The notes: generated by a model from the letters alone, not told the origin. A stretch of DNA of 64,000 nt from Ignavibacteriales bacterium (GCA_016214905.1 JACRMQ010000007.1:695695-759694); one strand, 5' to 3'; counted from the first letter of the stretch, positions 23,356 to 33,205 are shown. Made by a program: numbers and translations.

Positions 23356-24720
23356 TTAAAATTTGTACTGCATTCTTAAAGTTAAAACATTATCTTTCAA
23401 ATCGTTTTTGAACGGTGCCAATGTGCTTGTTGCAAGCGGATTAACTTTCTCGTTCTTCACCCAATCGTAGTAAAGAACAAATTTCACATTCGAATCCCAA
23501 TGATATATCCAGCCCAAACCGAGTGTGCTGAATTTGATATCACCTGCATTCAAGTTACTGCCAACTGCGCCTATATCGTTCGCGGTGACGTCCTTATTCG
23601 GAATGTAAACATCATATTTCGCAATAAACTGGTTTTTCAATCCGATGTTTTGGACATAATTAATATACCACCCGTTGAAATTTCTCAGATAAAGATCGGT
23701 AACTTTCTTTCCGTCAATTATCGATTTTACATCTGACAAACCTGCCGCATCCGGATTGTAGAAAGAACTTGATTTATCTGTGCCGGGCTGTGTTCCCCAA
23801 AGATATTCGCCGTGTAGTGTAGCACCGCCGATTACAGGCACATCGTAGTAAAGCTGTAAATCGAATCCGTAATAATTTCTGTCGAAGCCATCACCCAGAT
23901 TCGTTATAGTGGAGTCAACTTTATACTTTTTGTTCGAACTTGAATTATCAATCTCATTTATTTTTTTTGAATTTGCAGTGACCGCTCCTGCATAAACCGA
24001 GAAACCGCCGTCGATAGCAAGTCCTTCTTCATCGAACGGAAGCTGAAAGCCCGCCCTTCCGATAAAATCTTTGTGGCGGTCGGTTTCATTCGCATTATTT
24101 AAAACACCGTTAAAAACTCCGGCTTTGAGGTTGAAATAACTCAGAGGTCCGTTCTCAGGTGCAAGCTCGATTTTTGCGCCAAGCTCTCGCTCGCCGGGAA
24201 ACAAAGTTTGAAACAATCGCGATCGCTCCGGAGTTTCGCGATTACTTGAAGAGTATGAAATCTCAAATCCAAACGGACGGTCGAACACACCTGCGGTAAA
24301 AGTTGCCACCTTTAACCATGGTTCTTTAATGGAAGCATACGCATCCTTAATTCCCACTCCACTTTGTGTAACATCCAACTGAATAACGTATTGTGTGAGA
24401 TCGTTATCGTAATTGATTTTGAATCTTCCACGTCTGACTTGAAAACGTGATTTTACATTCTGAGGAAAATTACCACCTGCATAAGAGCCAATACTTGCCG
24501 ATTCGGCAACTTGATATTGTGCCTGTATATAGCCGCTGATTTTAATTTTCTTCAGCACGTCTAAAGCTGATTTCATCTCAAGAACTGTTTCATTTATTCC
24601 ATCGACTGCACCCTTTACTTCTGCAACTTCGTCTTTGGTCGCAACCGAAGAGCTATCCTGCGATTTAGCTTTTAGGTAAACTGCAATAAGAAGTGAAATG
24701 ATAAAGATTATTCGTTTCAT
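23356..24720 (-). CDS. Phosphate-selective porin (OprP/OprO family)
   Basis: An outer membrane beta-barrel protein of 454 residues that should admit phosphate to the periplasm. It has a signal peptide (about 1-20), a short coiled coil (about 27-60, typical of trimeric OprP-like porins in this lineage), then a barrel beginning ISGYIQAQYQ, with RFQVRRGRFKINY, the TAGVFDRPFGFEISYSSSNRE segment and a terminal ...LRMQYKF ending in Phe as barrel proteins do. The Pho-box array 61 bases upstream and the adjacent pst genes support phosphate, though OprP-like porins may also carry polyphosphate or other anions. Confidence 0.88.
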   Translation of the reverse strand: MKRIIFIISLLIAVYLKAKSQDSSSVATKDEVAEVKGAVDGINETVLEMKSALDVLKKIKISGYIQAQYQVAESASIGSYAGGNFPQNVKSRFQVRRGRFKINYDNDLTQYVIQLDVTQSGVGIKDAYASIKEPWLKVATFTAGVFDRPFGFEISYSSSNRETPERSRLFQTLFPGERELGAKIELAPENGPLSYFNLKAGVFNGVLNNANETDRHKDFIGRAGFQLPFDEEGLAIDGGFSVYAGAVTANSKKINEIDNSSSNKKYKVDSTITNLGDGFDRNYYGFDLQLYYDVPVIGGATLHGEYLWGTQPGTDKSSSFYNPDAAGLSDVKSIIDGKKVTDLYLRNFNGWYINYVQNIGLKNQFIAKYDVYIPNKDVTANDIGAVGSNLNAGDIKFSTLGLGWIYHWDSNVKFVLYYDWVKNEKVNPLATSTLAPFKNDLKDNVLTLRMQYKF

Positions 24721-24763
24721 TAAATCTCCGATAATTTGTAATAGATGTTGATTAGCATCGATA

Positions 24764-24771
24764 CAAATATA
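24764..24771 (-). promoter_or_regulatory. TAnnTTTG-type promoter element of the porin gene
   Basis: Minus-strand TATATTTG, an exact match to the Bacteroidota -7 consensus TAnnTTTG. It lies about 10 bases downstream of the Pho-box array and about 44 bases before the start codon, the place expected for an activator-dependent promoter. Confidence 0.6.
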
Positions 24772-24780
24772 GAGAATGGA

Positions 24781-24821
24781 TATTACGCGGAGGTTACGAC
24801 GAGGTTATGAAATTGTTAAGA
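24781..24821 (-). promoter_or_regulatory. Pho-box-like array of four 11-bp units upstream of the porin
   Basis: On the minus strand the units read CTTAAC, CATAAC, CGTAAC, CGTAAT at exact 11-bp steps. Over its length the array aligns without gaps to the one before pstC, including CTTAACAATTTC at the upstream end. It sits in the gap between phoR and the porin gene. Confidence 0.75.
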
Positions 24822-24857
24822 GTTTTGAGGAAAAATGTTGAAAATCTCTATCAAGAA

Positions 24858-26300
24858 TCAAGTTTTAAGAACAAAGCTAAACGTGCTGCCTTTTCCTACC
24901 TCGCTTTGCACTTCAACTTTACTCCCGTGAGCTTCAATGATATGTTTCACGATTGCAAGTCCAAGTCCGGTGCCGCCTGCCTCGCGGGAACGTTCTTTAT
25001 CAACGCGATAAAACCGTTCGAATATGCGGGGAAGATTTTCTTTTGGAATTCCGACACCCGAATCTTCAACAATTATTCGGACAGCAGAAGCGAGGTTTTC
25101 GTACCTGACTTTTACCCATCCACCTGTAACATTATATTTCAGTGCGTTATCTATCAAATTAATCAGTGCCTGTCTTAATCTTTCCTTGTCGCCATAAACT
25201 TCTGTAGGATGAGATGGTAAATCAAGATTGATTGGAATCTGAGGATGGTGCAAAGAAGAATTAAATTCTGCGACGATCGATTTTAAGAAATCGTTTATCT
25301 CAAAATATCGGAAACTCATTTTCATTTCACCCGATTCTATTCTGGATATTTCGATTAGATCTGCAAGAAGTGTATTGAGCCGAAGGGTGTTCTGGAGTGC
25401 CCGATCAATAAAATCGCGGTTGACTGTCTTATCGTCGATTGCTCCGTTGAGCAGCGTTTCCAGCATCCCCTGGATTGCAAATATAGGAGTTCGTAATTCG
25501 TGGGAAACATTTCCCAGAAATTCGTTTCTAACACGCTCTAATTTTTTTAATTGAGCTATATCTTGCTTCAGTTTTTCAACCATCCCGTTTATTGTCTCGG
25601 CAAGTTTACTGAATTCTTTTGTGGAGGAGTGTGGTAAACTTATTTCATAATTTCCGTTTTTAATCTGTTCCGAATAGAATGCCATCTGCTCGATTGGTCG
25701 GGAAGTTTGTCGTGAGATAATGAATGCTATTCCTCCCACAAATAACAGAATCACTAGACCAACGAGAATAATTTTACCGTGAATGTCGCTCATTACTTCT
25801 TGAACACTGGTCAATGGCATACCCAGTCGGATATACATAACTTCAACATATCCGGTTTGAGCGGGGAATGGTGCCACTAATTTCCTTGCCAAGTATAACA
25901 TATCCGTGTTCAGGGTCGAACTGTGCCGTGTGCTCACACCTACCGATTTATCGTTCGCCTCTTTGATTTCAGGCCGGTCTGAATGATTCTCCACAGCCGC
26001 TAACTGATTTTGACTGAGCTCTGATTCAAAAACAACCAATCCTTTTTCAGTAATCAACGTCAATCTAAGATGTGCTGATAATGCGAATTGTTGAAGAGTA
26101 GAATAAGCCGATTCATCGGTTGTAATAGAACTTCTGATGAAATATTCAATTTCTTCCGATTGAATTTTCATTTCAGTAACCAAACGCTCCCGGAAATAAT
26201 TATCCAGGGAGAATGAGGAGAATACCCCCATTGAAATAATGATTGCAGTCGATAAAATCAGAAGAAGTAAAATAAGTTTTATTCTAATAGTCATAATCAA
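24858..26300 (-). CDS. phoR: Phosphate regulon sensor histidine kinase
   Basis: A membrane histidine kinase of 480 residues: TM1 (about 7-30), an extracytoplasmic region of about 145 residues, TM2 (about 178-200), HAMP, the HisKA box FLGNVSHELRTPIF (about residues 260-273), and an HATPase domain with NLIDNALKYN, GVGIPKENLPRIFERFYR and GGTGLGLAIV. The position between phoB (4-base ATGA overlap) and the pst/porin genes identifies it as PhoR. No PAS domain is obvious, unlike E. coli PhoR. Confidence 0.88.
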   Translation of the reverse strand: MIMTIRIKLILLLLILSTAIIISMGVFSSFSLDNYFRERLVTEMKIQSEEIEYFIRSSITTDESAYSTLQQFALSAHLRLTLITEKGLVVFESELSQNQLAAVENHSDRPEIKEANDKSVGVSTRHSSTLNTDMLYLARKLVAPFPAQTGYVEVMYIRLGMPLTSVQEVMSDIHGKIILVGLVILLFVGGIAFIISRQTSRPIEQMAFYSEQIKNGNYEISLPHSSTKEFSKLAETINGMVEKLKQDIAQLKKLERVRNEFLGNVSHELRTPIFAIQGMLETLLNGAIDDKTVNRDFIDRALQNTLRLNTLLADLIEISRIESGEMKMSFRYFEINDFLKSIVAEFNSSLHHPQIPINLDLPSHPTEVYGDKERLRQALINLIDNALKYNVTGGWVKVRYENLASAVRIIVEDSGVGIPKENLPRIFERFYRVDKERSREAGGTGLGLAIVKHIIEAHGSKVEVQSEVGKGSTFSFVLKT

Positions 26301-26974
26301 TCACGTAAACGGTAACCGACGCCCTTGATTGTTTCGATAATATCTGCATGAGCATCCAATTTTTCACGGATCTTCCTTATGTGAACGTCGACCGTGCGTT
26401 CTACAACACGCACATCATCTCCCCAAATCACGGAAAGCAGGGTTTCACGTCTCACTACCTGATTCGGGTGAGACGCAAGATAACGCAATACTTCAAATTC
26501 TTTTTTAGGGAAAAATATTTCAACGCCGTTAATTTTTATAGTGTGTTCTAATGGAGATATTTCTACCGCTCCGATTTTAATTGTTGTAAGCTTCGATTCT
26601 TTTTCCTCATATTTTCTGAAAACATTTCTGATGCGGGCAAGCAGTTTTGGAATACTTATCGGTTTTACAATGTAATCATCTGCTCCAAGCTCCAATCCGA
26701 GAACTTCATCGGCTTCGGCACCTTTAGCAGTAAGAAATATTATCGGAATCTTCGATGTCTGGCTTTTTTTCTTCAACTGCCTGGCAATTTCCCAGCCGTC
26801 TAATCCCGGCATCATCACATCAAGAATGATCAAATCGGTTTTTTGATTTGCTTTTGCAATCGCTTCGTTTCCATTGCGGGCAACCATAATATCGAATCCG
26901 TCTTTTTGAAGATTATACTTCAATAGCTCAAGTATATCTTTTTCATCATCTACTATTAAAATTGTTTTTGGCAT
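26297..26974 (-). CDS. phoB: Phosphate regulon response regulator
   Basis: An OmpR/PhoB-family regulator (225 residues): receiver with acidic pair DDE (10-12), phospho-acceptor Asp in ILDVMMPGLDGWE (about residue 53), Thr in IFLTAKGA and Lys in DDYIVKPIS; then a winged-helix domain (about 130-225) whose recognition region ends RTVDVHIRKIREKLD. It heads the minus-strand phosphate unit and is expected to bind the two 11-bp arrays. No array is seen before phoB itself. Confidence 0.92.
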   Translation of the reverse strand: MPKTILIVDDEKDILELLKYNLQKDGFDIMVARNGNEAIAKANQKTDLIILDVMMPGLDGWEIARQLKKKSQTSKIPIIFLTAKGAEADEVLGLELGADDYIVKPISIPKLLARIRNVFRKYEEKESKLTTIKIGAVEISPLEHTIKINGVEIFFPKKEFEVLRYLASHPNQVVRRETLLSVIWGDDVRVVERTVDVHIRKIREKLDAHADIIETIKGVGYRLRD

Positions 26975-26996
26975 AAATGCGCAAATCTACTGATTG

Positions 26997-27020
26997 AAAA
27001 GAGTCGCCAGTTAGGCGCTC
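26997..27020 (-). terminator. Terminator-like hairpin overlapping the end of the PH-like membrane gene
   Basis: On the minus strand GAGCGCC-TAACT-GGCGACTC folds into a stem with one bulge, followed by TTTTC. It includes the stop codon of the upstream gene and would separate it from phoB. Confidence 0.5.
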
Positions 27021-27454
27021 GTTATTTTATTAGATTGAATTGCTCGAGCAAGCAATTCCGGTTCATCTGTACCTATGCGAAACTTTTTACCGTTTTTCAA
27101 TGTCAGTTCCACAGCTTGTAAGCCCGACACATTCCATAACATATATTTCCCGGGTATCCACCGAATTCCCCATCCGGCGAGCCAGGAATTAGTCACAGAT
27201 CGAACCTCAGTTATATCCGATAGCTTGATCTCTTTTCTGATAAGTCCGGGTCCGAAATAACATGTAACATTTCCATGGTTGATTTCTACGGTGAGTGACG
27301 CGAAGAGGAATACCATAATCAGGAGTAAGATCGCGACTCCCGCTTCGATGGGGTGAATCAATCCACCGATCAGGGAATGAACCAGAATTGCCAGGATGAC
27401 AATTCCAACGGCTACGATTATTACAGCGCCAAATTGTGTATGACGGTATTCCAT
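27011..27454 (-). CDS. Membrane protein with a PH-like (bPH) domain
   Basis: Two hydrophobic segments (about residues 8-32 and 36-55) are followed by a soluble domain with ITEVRSVTNSW, WGIRWIPGKYMLWNVSG and VELTLKNGKKFRIGTDEPE, the pattern of small bacterial membrane proteins with a PH-like fold (147 residues). The function is unknown. It is upstream of phoB on the same strand, separated by a likely terminator, so it is probably not part of the phosphate regulon. Confidence 0.65.
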   Translation of the reverse strand: MEYRHTQFGAVIIVAVGIVILAILVHSLIGGLIHPIEAGVAILLLIMVFLFASLTVEINHGNVTCYFGPGLIRKEIKLSDITEVRSVTNSWLAGWGIRWIPGKYMLWNVSGLQAVELTLKNGKKFRIGTDEPELLARAIQSNKITSA

Positions 27455-27654
27455 AGTTTGTCCTTTTCAGTATGCACCCTTGCGTACAAGTTAGTAAATG
27501 TCCTGTTTAAGTTCAAATATCTATGTTAAAAATCGTATAAGCACCATCTCCCAAATCAGATTCGTCACAACCTTCTTGCAAATAACATCCTTTTTATATA
27601 CTTTTACACAAATAAAAATTGTTATGAAATCGTGCGAAAAGAACAATAAATCCG

Positions 27655-28590
27655 ATGGGTGAGTTGAGAAAATATGTAATCGGCATCGACGGCGGCGGGA
27701 CTAAAACCAACGCATTGCTTGTAAATTTTGACGGGACTGTTGTTTCGGAAGCATCGACCGGCTCAACTCAATTGCAAACCATAGGAATTAAAGAATCATC
27801 TCAAATTCTATTTGATCTGATCTTCCAGTGTTGTCAACAAGCCGCTTGCACAGCCGATTCTGTTCACAATGTTGTAATGGGAATCGCGGGTGCAGGCAGA
27901 GCATCCGACAGATCCAATTTGGTTTCTTCGCTTCAATCCATTGCCGTAAAGAAAAAATTTCCTCTCAACAACATCACAGTTGAGACAGATGCCCGGATAG
28001 CACTTGAGGCCGCATTTGCCGGAGGTCCCGGTATAATAATAATCGCAGGGACGGGATCAATCGCGCTTTATCGTACGGAAGATGGAAAACTATTACGCAC
28101 GGGCGGTTGGGGAAAAATTCTGGGTGACGAAGGAAGCGGATTCTCGGTTGGCAGAGGCGCGTTGAATGCGGTTATGCGTCAGCACGATAATCGGGGAGAC
28201 AAAACTGAGCTAACTAAAAAAGCCCTGGATCATTTTCAGGTTTCTACAATTGACGATCTTATTCAGAAAATATATCACGGTTCTGCGGATGTCGCATCGT
28301 TCGCGCCGCGAGTTTGTGAAGCGGCATCCGCTTTCGATCATGTTGCACGCTCTGTTCTGGTAAAGAATGCCAACGAGTTGATGGATCATGTCAGAGTTCT
28401 TATAATGCAATCACGTCCGAAGAAAAAAATTCCTGTCGCACTTATGGGTGGAATGCTTGAAACAGATACACCATATTCAAAAATGGTAAGAGAAAAAATC
28501 ATAAGTTCTCTTCCGAATGTTGTCGTCCAAAAACCGAAATTTCCTGCCGCTTTCGGAGCTGCAATAATGGGATTGAACGCGTTCAAGTAA
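27655..28590 (+). CDS. N-acetylglucosamine kinase-like (BadF/BadG family) ATPase
   Basis: An ASKHA-fold sugar kinase of 311 residues. It opens with the phosphate-1 motif GIDGGGTKTNALLV (residues 10-23), has the GIAGAGR and AGTGSIALYR loops (adenosine and phosphate-2 regions) and the GGWGKILGDEGSGF signature found in GlcNAc/N-acetylmuramate-type kinases. The next gene encodes a wall-recycling hydrolase, so phosphorylation of GlcNAc released from peptidoglycan is the likely role. Glucosamine kinase is an alternative. Confidence 0.8.
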   Translation: MGELRKYVIGIDGGGTKTNALLVNFDGTVVSEASTGSTQLQTIGIKESSQILFDLIFQCCQQAACTADSVHNVVMGIAGAGRASDRSNLVSSLQSIAVKKKFPLNNITVETDARIALEAAFAGGPGIIIIAGTGSIALYRTEDGKLLRTGGWGKILGDEGSGFSVGRGALNAVMRQHDNRGDKTELTKKALDHFQVSTIDDLIQKIYHGSADVASFAPRVCEAASAFDHVARSVLVKNANELMDHVRVLIMQSRPKKKIPVALMGGMLETDTPYSKMVREKIISSLPNVVVQKPKFPAAFGAAIMGLNAFK

Positions 28591-28701
28591 TATTTTTTCA
28601 CTCTGAGATTACCGGGAATTATTCGAGATTTATCGGTAAGGTATTTTTGCTTTCCACTTCTTTTTTGATTAAAATTGGGTGTCAATTTATCATAATTGCA
28701 G

Positions 28702-31584
28702 ATGAAAATTTCCCCTAATTTATTCCCGATCTTTATTTTTTTCTTTTTATTATTGATTCTTATCCAGGGATGCGCTCCTGTATCAAGTGTCAAACCGATG
28801 AGTGAGAATGAATGGATCGGATCGACTTTGAATCGTTTAACGTTAAGAGAAAAAATTTCTCAGATGATCATGTCTCGTGCTTATGGTTACTATTACAGCG
28901 ACCGGAGTGACGAGTTCAAACGTATCGAACGATTGGTGAAGGAGCAAAAAGTGGGGGGATTGATTTTTTTTCAGGGCGATGTTTATGAAACTGCTACTCT
29001 TATCAACCGATTTCAGGAAATGTCGCATGTGCCGTTGTTGATCGGTGCGGATTTCGAATGGGGGAGCGCGATGCGTATTCGGAGAGGAACAAGATTCCCC
29101 GAAGCAATGGCGATTGGAGTGACTCAGGATGGGGCTCTGGCTTTTAAAGTAGGTGAAGCAATAGGCAAAGAATCACGAGCGCTCGGTGTGCACCAGGTTT
29201 TTGCGCCGGTTGCCGATGTAAATAATAATCCGAACAATCCTGTAATTAACACCCGCTCGTTCGGTGAAAATCAATATCTCGTTGCCGATATGGCGTCTGC
29301 ATTTGCAAAAGGACTGGAATCGGGCGGAGTTATAGCTACAGCGAAACATTTCCCCGGGCACGGCGATACGCAAACCGATTCGCATCTCGATCTTCCCTTT
29401 ATCGATAAGACCGAAACAAGGTTAGACAGCATAGAATTATTTCCATTCCGTCAATTGATCAATCAAGGAATATCGTCTATAATGGTTGCGCATCTCGAAG
29501 TTCCTTCTCTTGAATCGAAAAAAATTCCGGCAACATTATCTTCATCAATTATCACAGGACATTTAAAAAAGGAATTGGGATTTCAGGGACTTGTAGTAAC
29601 AGATGCGCTTGATATGGGCGCTATAGTGAATAGATTCACACCCGATTCCGCCGCTGTTAAAGCCGTCGAAGCAGGTGTGGATATCCTTCTTGTTCTTCCC
29701 GATGAAGAAAAAGCGATAGATGCGATTGAAAACGCTGTTAAGAAAGGAACGATTTCCGAAGCGCGTATAAATGAATCCGCACGAAAGATTTTAAAATACA
29801 AATGGTCGATGGGATTATCCGTGAACCGTTTGGTTGATTTGAAAAAAATTCCCGAAATTATTGCCACCCCCGATCATCTCGCGCTATCGAGCCAGGTTGC
29901 GAGAAATTCGATAACTGTTTTAAAGAACGATTCAATTCTTCCGCTCGAGCGTTTTGGTGAAAAACGTATACTCGAAGTTGTACTTTCCGATGCAGATAAT
30001 TACCGGACAGAGATTCATCGCAGTTCAACTACTTCACCGAACGAAGCAGTCGGTGATTATTTCACAGCGCAACTAAAGAAGCGATATTCAAATTTACAAA
30101 CTGTCAAAATTAATCCGTCGGGTGACTCACTAGATTATAATTCAGTCTTCAAAAAAGCAAATGATGCCGATTTGATTATTTGTCCGGTATTTTCCAAGGC
30201 GCGTTCCGGTTCCGGTTCGTTTGGATTTTCTCCGGATCTGATTGGCGTTGTCGATTCACTCAATAAGCTTGGTAAGCCGTTGGTGCTGATCGCGTTAGGA
30301 AGTCCGTATGTTGTCGGTGCATTCCCGAATGCAGACGCTATTATTTGTACATATTCTGATTGCGAAGTTTCAACAGAAGCAGTTAACGAAGCGTTATTCG
30401 GAGAAATCCCGACGAAAGGGAAATTACCCGTGACAATTCCCGATTTGTTTTCATACGGAAGCGGAATTAATTTATCCCAATCTATATTGAGGAAAGATAT
30501 TCCGGAGAATGTTGGAATGATTCGTGATAGTCTTGCCCGGCTCGATTCGATCATGACTGATGCGATTCAAAATCATGCTTTCCCTGGCGGGCAGCTTCTG
30601 GTGGCGAAAGACGGCGCGGTGGTTTATAATAAATCGTTCGGGTCATTCGAGTTTAATTCTAAAAGCGCTAAGGTGAGTGCCTCCACTGTCTACGATATCG
30701 CATCGGTAACTAAAGTTATTGCAACCACATCGGCAATCATGAGATTGTATGATGAAGAAAAGATTCGACTTGATGATTTGGTGATGAAATATATCCCTGA
30801 ATTCGGAAATAATGGTAAAGAAAAAATAACAATCAGAAATTTACTTCTGCACAACGGTGGACTGCCCGCTTTTAAAAGATTGTTCCTGACATGTAAATCG
30901 CCTGAGGAAGTTTTGGATTCCGTTTATCAGACAGAAACGATTTATCCAACTGGTGATTCAACCATTTACAGCGATTTCGATTTCATACTGCTTGGAAAGA
31001 TTGTTGAAAAGATTTCCGGTGTAACGCTGGATAAATATGTCGATTCAGTTTTCTTCAAACCTTTAGGTATGACATCAACAATATACAACCCCCCATCATC
31101 CATTTGGAGAAAGATCACACCGACTGAATACGATTCTGTTTACAGAAAACGATTGATCCAGGGTGAGGTTCACGATGAAAATGCGTTCGCGCTGGGCGGT
31201 ATATCCGGTCACTCAGGATTGTTCTCAACTGCAACCGACCTATCAATATTTTTGCAGATGATAATGAACGGTGGAAATTACGGTGGCAAGCAACTCTTAA
31301 AACCTGAGACAATAAAACTTTTTACAGCACGGCACGGTAAACAAAGCACACGCGCGCTTGGCTGGGATACCAAAACAATGAACGGTTATAGTTCGGCAGG
31401 TACTTTATTTGGAGAGAAATCTTTCGGGCATACCGGTTTTACCGGAACATCTGTTTGGGTTGAGCCGGAGAAAAATATTTTTGTTATATTACTGACCAAT
31501 CGTGTTTATCCGACGCGAAATAATCCCAAAATCATGCAAATTCGACCGAAAGTGCATGATACTGTTATGAAATCAATTTATTAA
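28702..31584 (+). CDS. Lipoprotein fusing GH3 beta-N-acetylglucosaminidase and a beta-lactamase-fold domain
   Basis: An N-terminal lipoprotein signal (hydrophobic run ending LIQGCAPVSS, lipobox Cys near residue 24) places it in the envelope. The GH3 part (about 40-370) has the NagZ motif KHFPGHGDT (215-223) with the His/Asp dyad and the nucleophile D301 in VVTDALDMGAI; a GH3 C-terminal sandwich follows (about 400-590). Residues about 610-958 are a class C beta-lactamase/DD-peptidase fold with S668-x-x-K671 (SVTK), YSD in place of the usual YxN, and HTG as the third motif. Such fusions are known in Bacteroidota and suggest joint cleavage of glycan and peptide in muropeptides. A TTG at 28696 would add two residues; ATG 28702 fits better. 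Confidence 0.9.
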   Translation: MKISPNLFPIFIFFFLLLILIQGCAPVSSVKPMSENEWIGSTLNRLTLREKISQMIMSRAYGYYYSDRSDEFKRIERLVKEQKVGGLIFFQGDVYETATLINRFQEMSHVPLLIGADFEWGSAMRIRRGTRFPEAMAIGVTQDGALAFKVGEAIGKESRALGVHQVFAPVADVNNNPNNPVINTRSFGENQYLVADMASAFAKGLESGGVIATAKHFPGHGDTQTDSHLDLPFIDKTETRLDSIELFPFRQLINQGISSIMVAHLEVPSLESKKIPATLSSSIITGHLKKELGFQGLVVTDALDMGAIVNRFTPDSAAVKAVEAGVDILLVLPDEEKAIDAIENAVKKGTISEARINESARKILKYKWSMGLSVNRLVDLKKIPEIIATPDHLALSSQVARNSITVLKNDSILPLERFGEKRILEVVLSDADNYRTEIHRSSTTSPNEAVGDYFTAQLKKRYSNLQTVKINPSGDSLDYNSVFKKANDADLIICPVFSKARSGSGSFGFSPDLIGVVDSLNKLGKPLVLIALGSPYVVGAFPNADAIICTYSDCEVSTEAVNEALFGEIPTKGKLPVTIPDLFSYGSGINLSQSILRKDIPENVGMIRDSLARLDSIMTDAIQNHAFPGGQLLVAKDGAVVYNKSFGSFEFNSKSAKVSASTVYDIASVTKVIATTSAIMRLYDEEKIRLDDLVMKYIPEFGNNGKEKITIRNLLLHNGGLPAFKRLFLTCKSPEEVLDSVYQTETIYPTGDSTIYSDFDFILLGKIVEKISGVTLDKYVDSVFFKPLGMTSTIYNPPSSIWRKITPTEYDSVYRKRLIQGEVHDENAFALGGISGHSGLFSTATDLSIFLQMIMNGGNYGGKQLLKPETIKLFTARHGKQSTRALGWDTKTMNGYSSAGTLFGEKSFGHTGFTGTSVWVEPEKNIFVILLTNRVYPTRNNPKIMQIRPKVHDTVMKSIY

Positions 31585-31641
31585 CAAAATTCTTATTTAT
31601 CTGCATCTTAAATCTTGAAACGTTTTACTTAGGAGTAACTT

Positions 31642-33198
31642 ATGTCAATCCCAAAATTTAAAAATGAACCATATATCGATTGGTCGAAACCGGCTAACCG
31701 GAAAAAACAAGAACAAGCAATAGCAAAACTTGAATCGCAGTTCGGTAAAGAATATCCGAACATAATCGGTGGTGAGAAAGTGTTTACAACTACAAAACTT
31801 AATTCTCTCAATCCATCCGATCCGAATCAGATTGTAGGTGTGTTCCAGAAAGGAACTGCGGATGACGCGCTCAAGGCGCTCGATATCGCACTCAAGAAAT
31901 TTGAAGAGTGGCGATGGGTTCCGCCAGTGAAACGTGCACAATATCTTTTTAAAGCGGCGAAGGTAATGCGCAAGCGTAGATTTGAAATTAATGCCGCGAT
32001 GATTCTTGAAGTCGGCAAAACCTGGCCCGAAGCGGATGGCGATACCGCCGAGGCGATTGACTTCCTCGAATTCTACGCCCGGGAAATGTTACGCTATGCA
32101 AATGCAAAAACAGCAGTTCAACTCCCCGGTGAGAAGGACGAACTTCAGTATATCCCGCTCGGTGTCGGTTTGGTTGTGCCACCATGGAATTTTCCGATGG
32201 CTATTCTCGCGGGTATGACGACTGCCGCAGTTGTTTCGGGAAATACGGTTGTGCTAAAACCATCAAGTGATTCTCCGCTTATCGGTTATAAATTTATGGA
32301 AGTGATGGAGGAAACCGGAATACCTGCCGGTGTTATTAATTTTGTCGCCGGTCCCGGAGGTGCTGTCGGTGATACTTTAGTGAAACATCCTAAAGTTCGC
32401 TTTGTTTCATTCACCGGATCAAAGGAAGTCGGAATTCATATTTATCAGGAAGCAGCGAAGGTTCAACCCGGACAAATCTGGCTGAAGCGTGTTGTCGCAG
32501 AGATGGGCGGCAAGGACGCAATTATAATTGACAGCGAGGCGAATCTTGAAGAAGCCGCCGCAGGTGTTATAGTTGCGGCGTACGGATTCCAGGGACAAAA
32601 ATGTTCCGCATGTTCACGTGCCATCGTTGATGAGAAAGTTTATGATAAATTTGTACAAATGTTGAAGCCGAAAGCTGAGTCAATCACAGTCGGTCCATCA
32701 AAAATCTTGAGCAACTTTATGGGTCCCGTCATTAATAAAGGATCATTGGAAAAAATGTTGGAATATATCCAGATTGCTCAGAAAGAAGGGGGACGTTTAA
32801 TAGCAGGTGGCGATCGTGCATCCGGCGAGGGGTATTTCCTCCGCCCAACAATAATAGCAGATGTTGAACCGACCGCGACTATAGCGCAGGAAGAAATTTT
32901 CGGACCTGTGCTTGCAGTTATTAAAGCGAAGAATTTCGATCACGCGCTCGAGATTGCGAATAATACCGAGTTCGGTTTAACCGGCGCGGTTTATTCGAAA
33001 AATAAAAAGAAAATTGAGCGTGCAAAAAAGGAATTCCATTGCGGTAATCTGTATCTCAATCGCAAATGCACGGGCGCAATGGTTGGCGCACATCCTTTTG
33101 GCGGATTCAATATGAGTGGAACAGATTCAAAAGCAGGCGGACAAGATTATTTGGGGTTGTTCACACAAGCAAAATCGATTGCGACAAAAATTAAATAA
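31642..33198 (+). CDS. L-glutamate gamma-semialdehyde (1-pyrroline-5-carboxylate) dehydrogenase
   Basis: An aldehyde dehydrogenase of 518 residues that oxidises glutamate semialdehyde to glutamate with NAD, the second step of proline breakdown. The N-terminal region with NSLNPSDPNQIVG, the VPPWNFPMAI segment, FTGSKEVG, the general base in VVAEMGGKDA and the nucleophile Cys in QGQKCSACSRA are those of the RocA/PruA type. Proline dehydrogenase is not adjacent. A clear AGGAG precedes the ATG. Confidence 0.9.
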   Translation: MSIPKFKNEPYIDWSKPANRKKQEQAIAKLESQFGKEYPNIIGGEKVFTTTKLNSLNPSDPNQIVGVFQKGTADDALKALDIALKKFEEWRWVPPVKRAQYLFKAAKVMRKRRFEINAAMILEVGKTWPEADGDTAEAIDFLEFYAREMLRYANAKTAVQLPGEKDELQYIPLGVGLVVPPWNFPMAILAGMTTAAVVSGNTVVLKPSSDSPLIGYKFMEVMEETGIPAGVINFVAGPGGAVGDTLVKHPKVRFVSFTGSKEVGIHIYQEAAKVQPGQIWLKRVVAEMGGKDAIIIDSEANLEEAAAGVIVAAYGFQGQKCSACSRAIVDEKVYDKFVQMLKPKAESITVGPSKILSNFMGPVINKGSLEKMLEYIQIAQKEGGRLIAGGDRASGEGYFLRPTIIADVEPTATIAQEEIFGPVLAVIKAKNFDHALEIANNTEFGLTGAVYSKNKKKIERAKKEFHCGNLYLNRKCTGAMVGAHPFGGFNMSGTDSKAGGQDYLGLFTQAKSIATKIK

Positions 33199-33205
33199 AC
33201 TCTTC

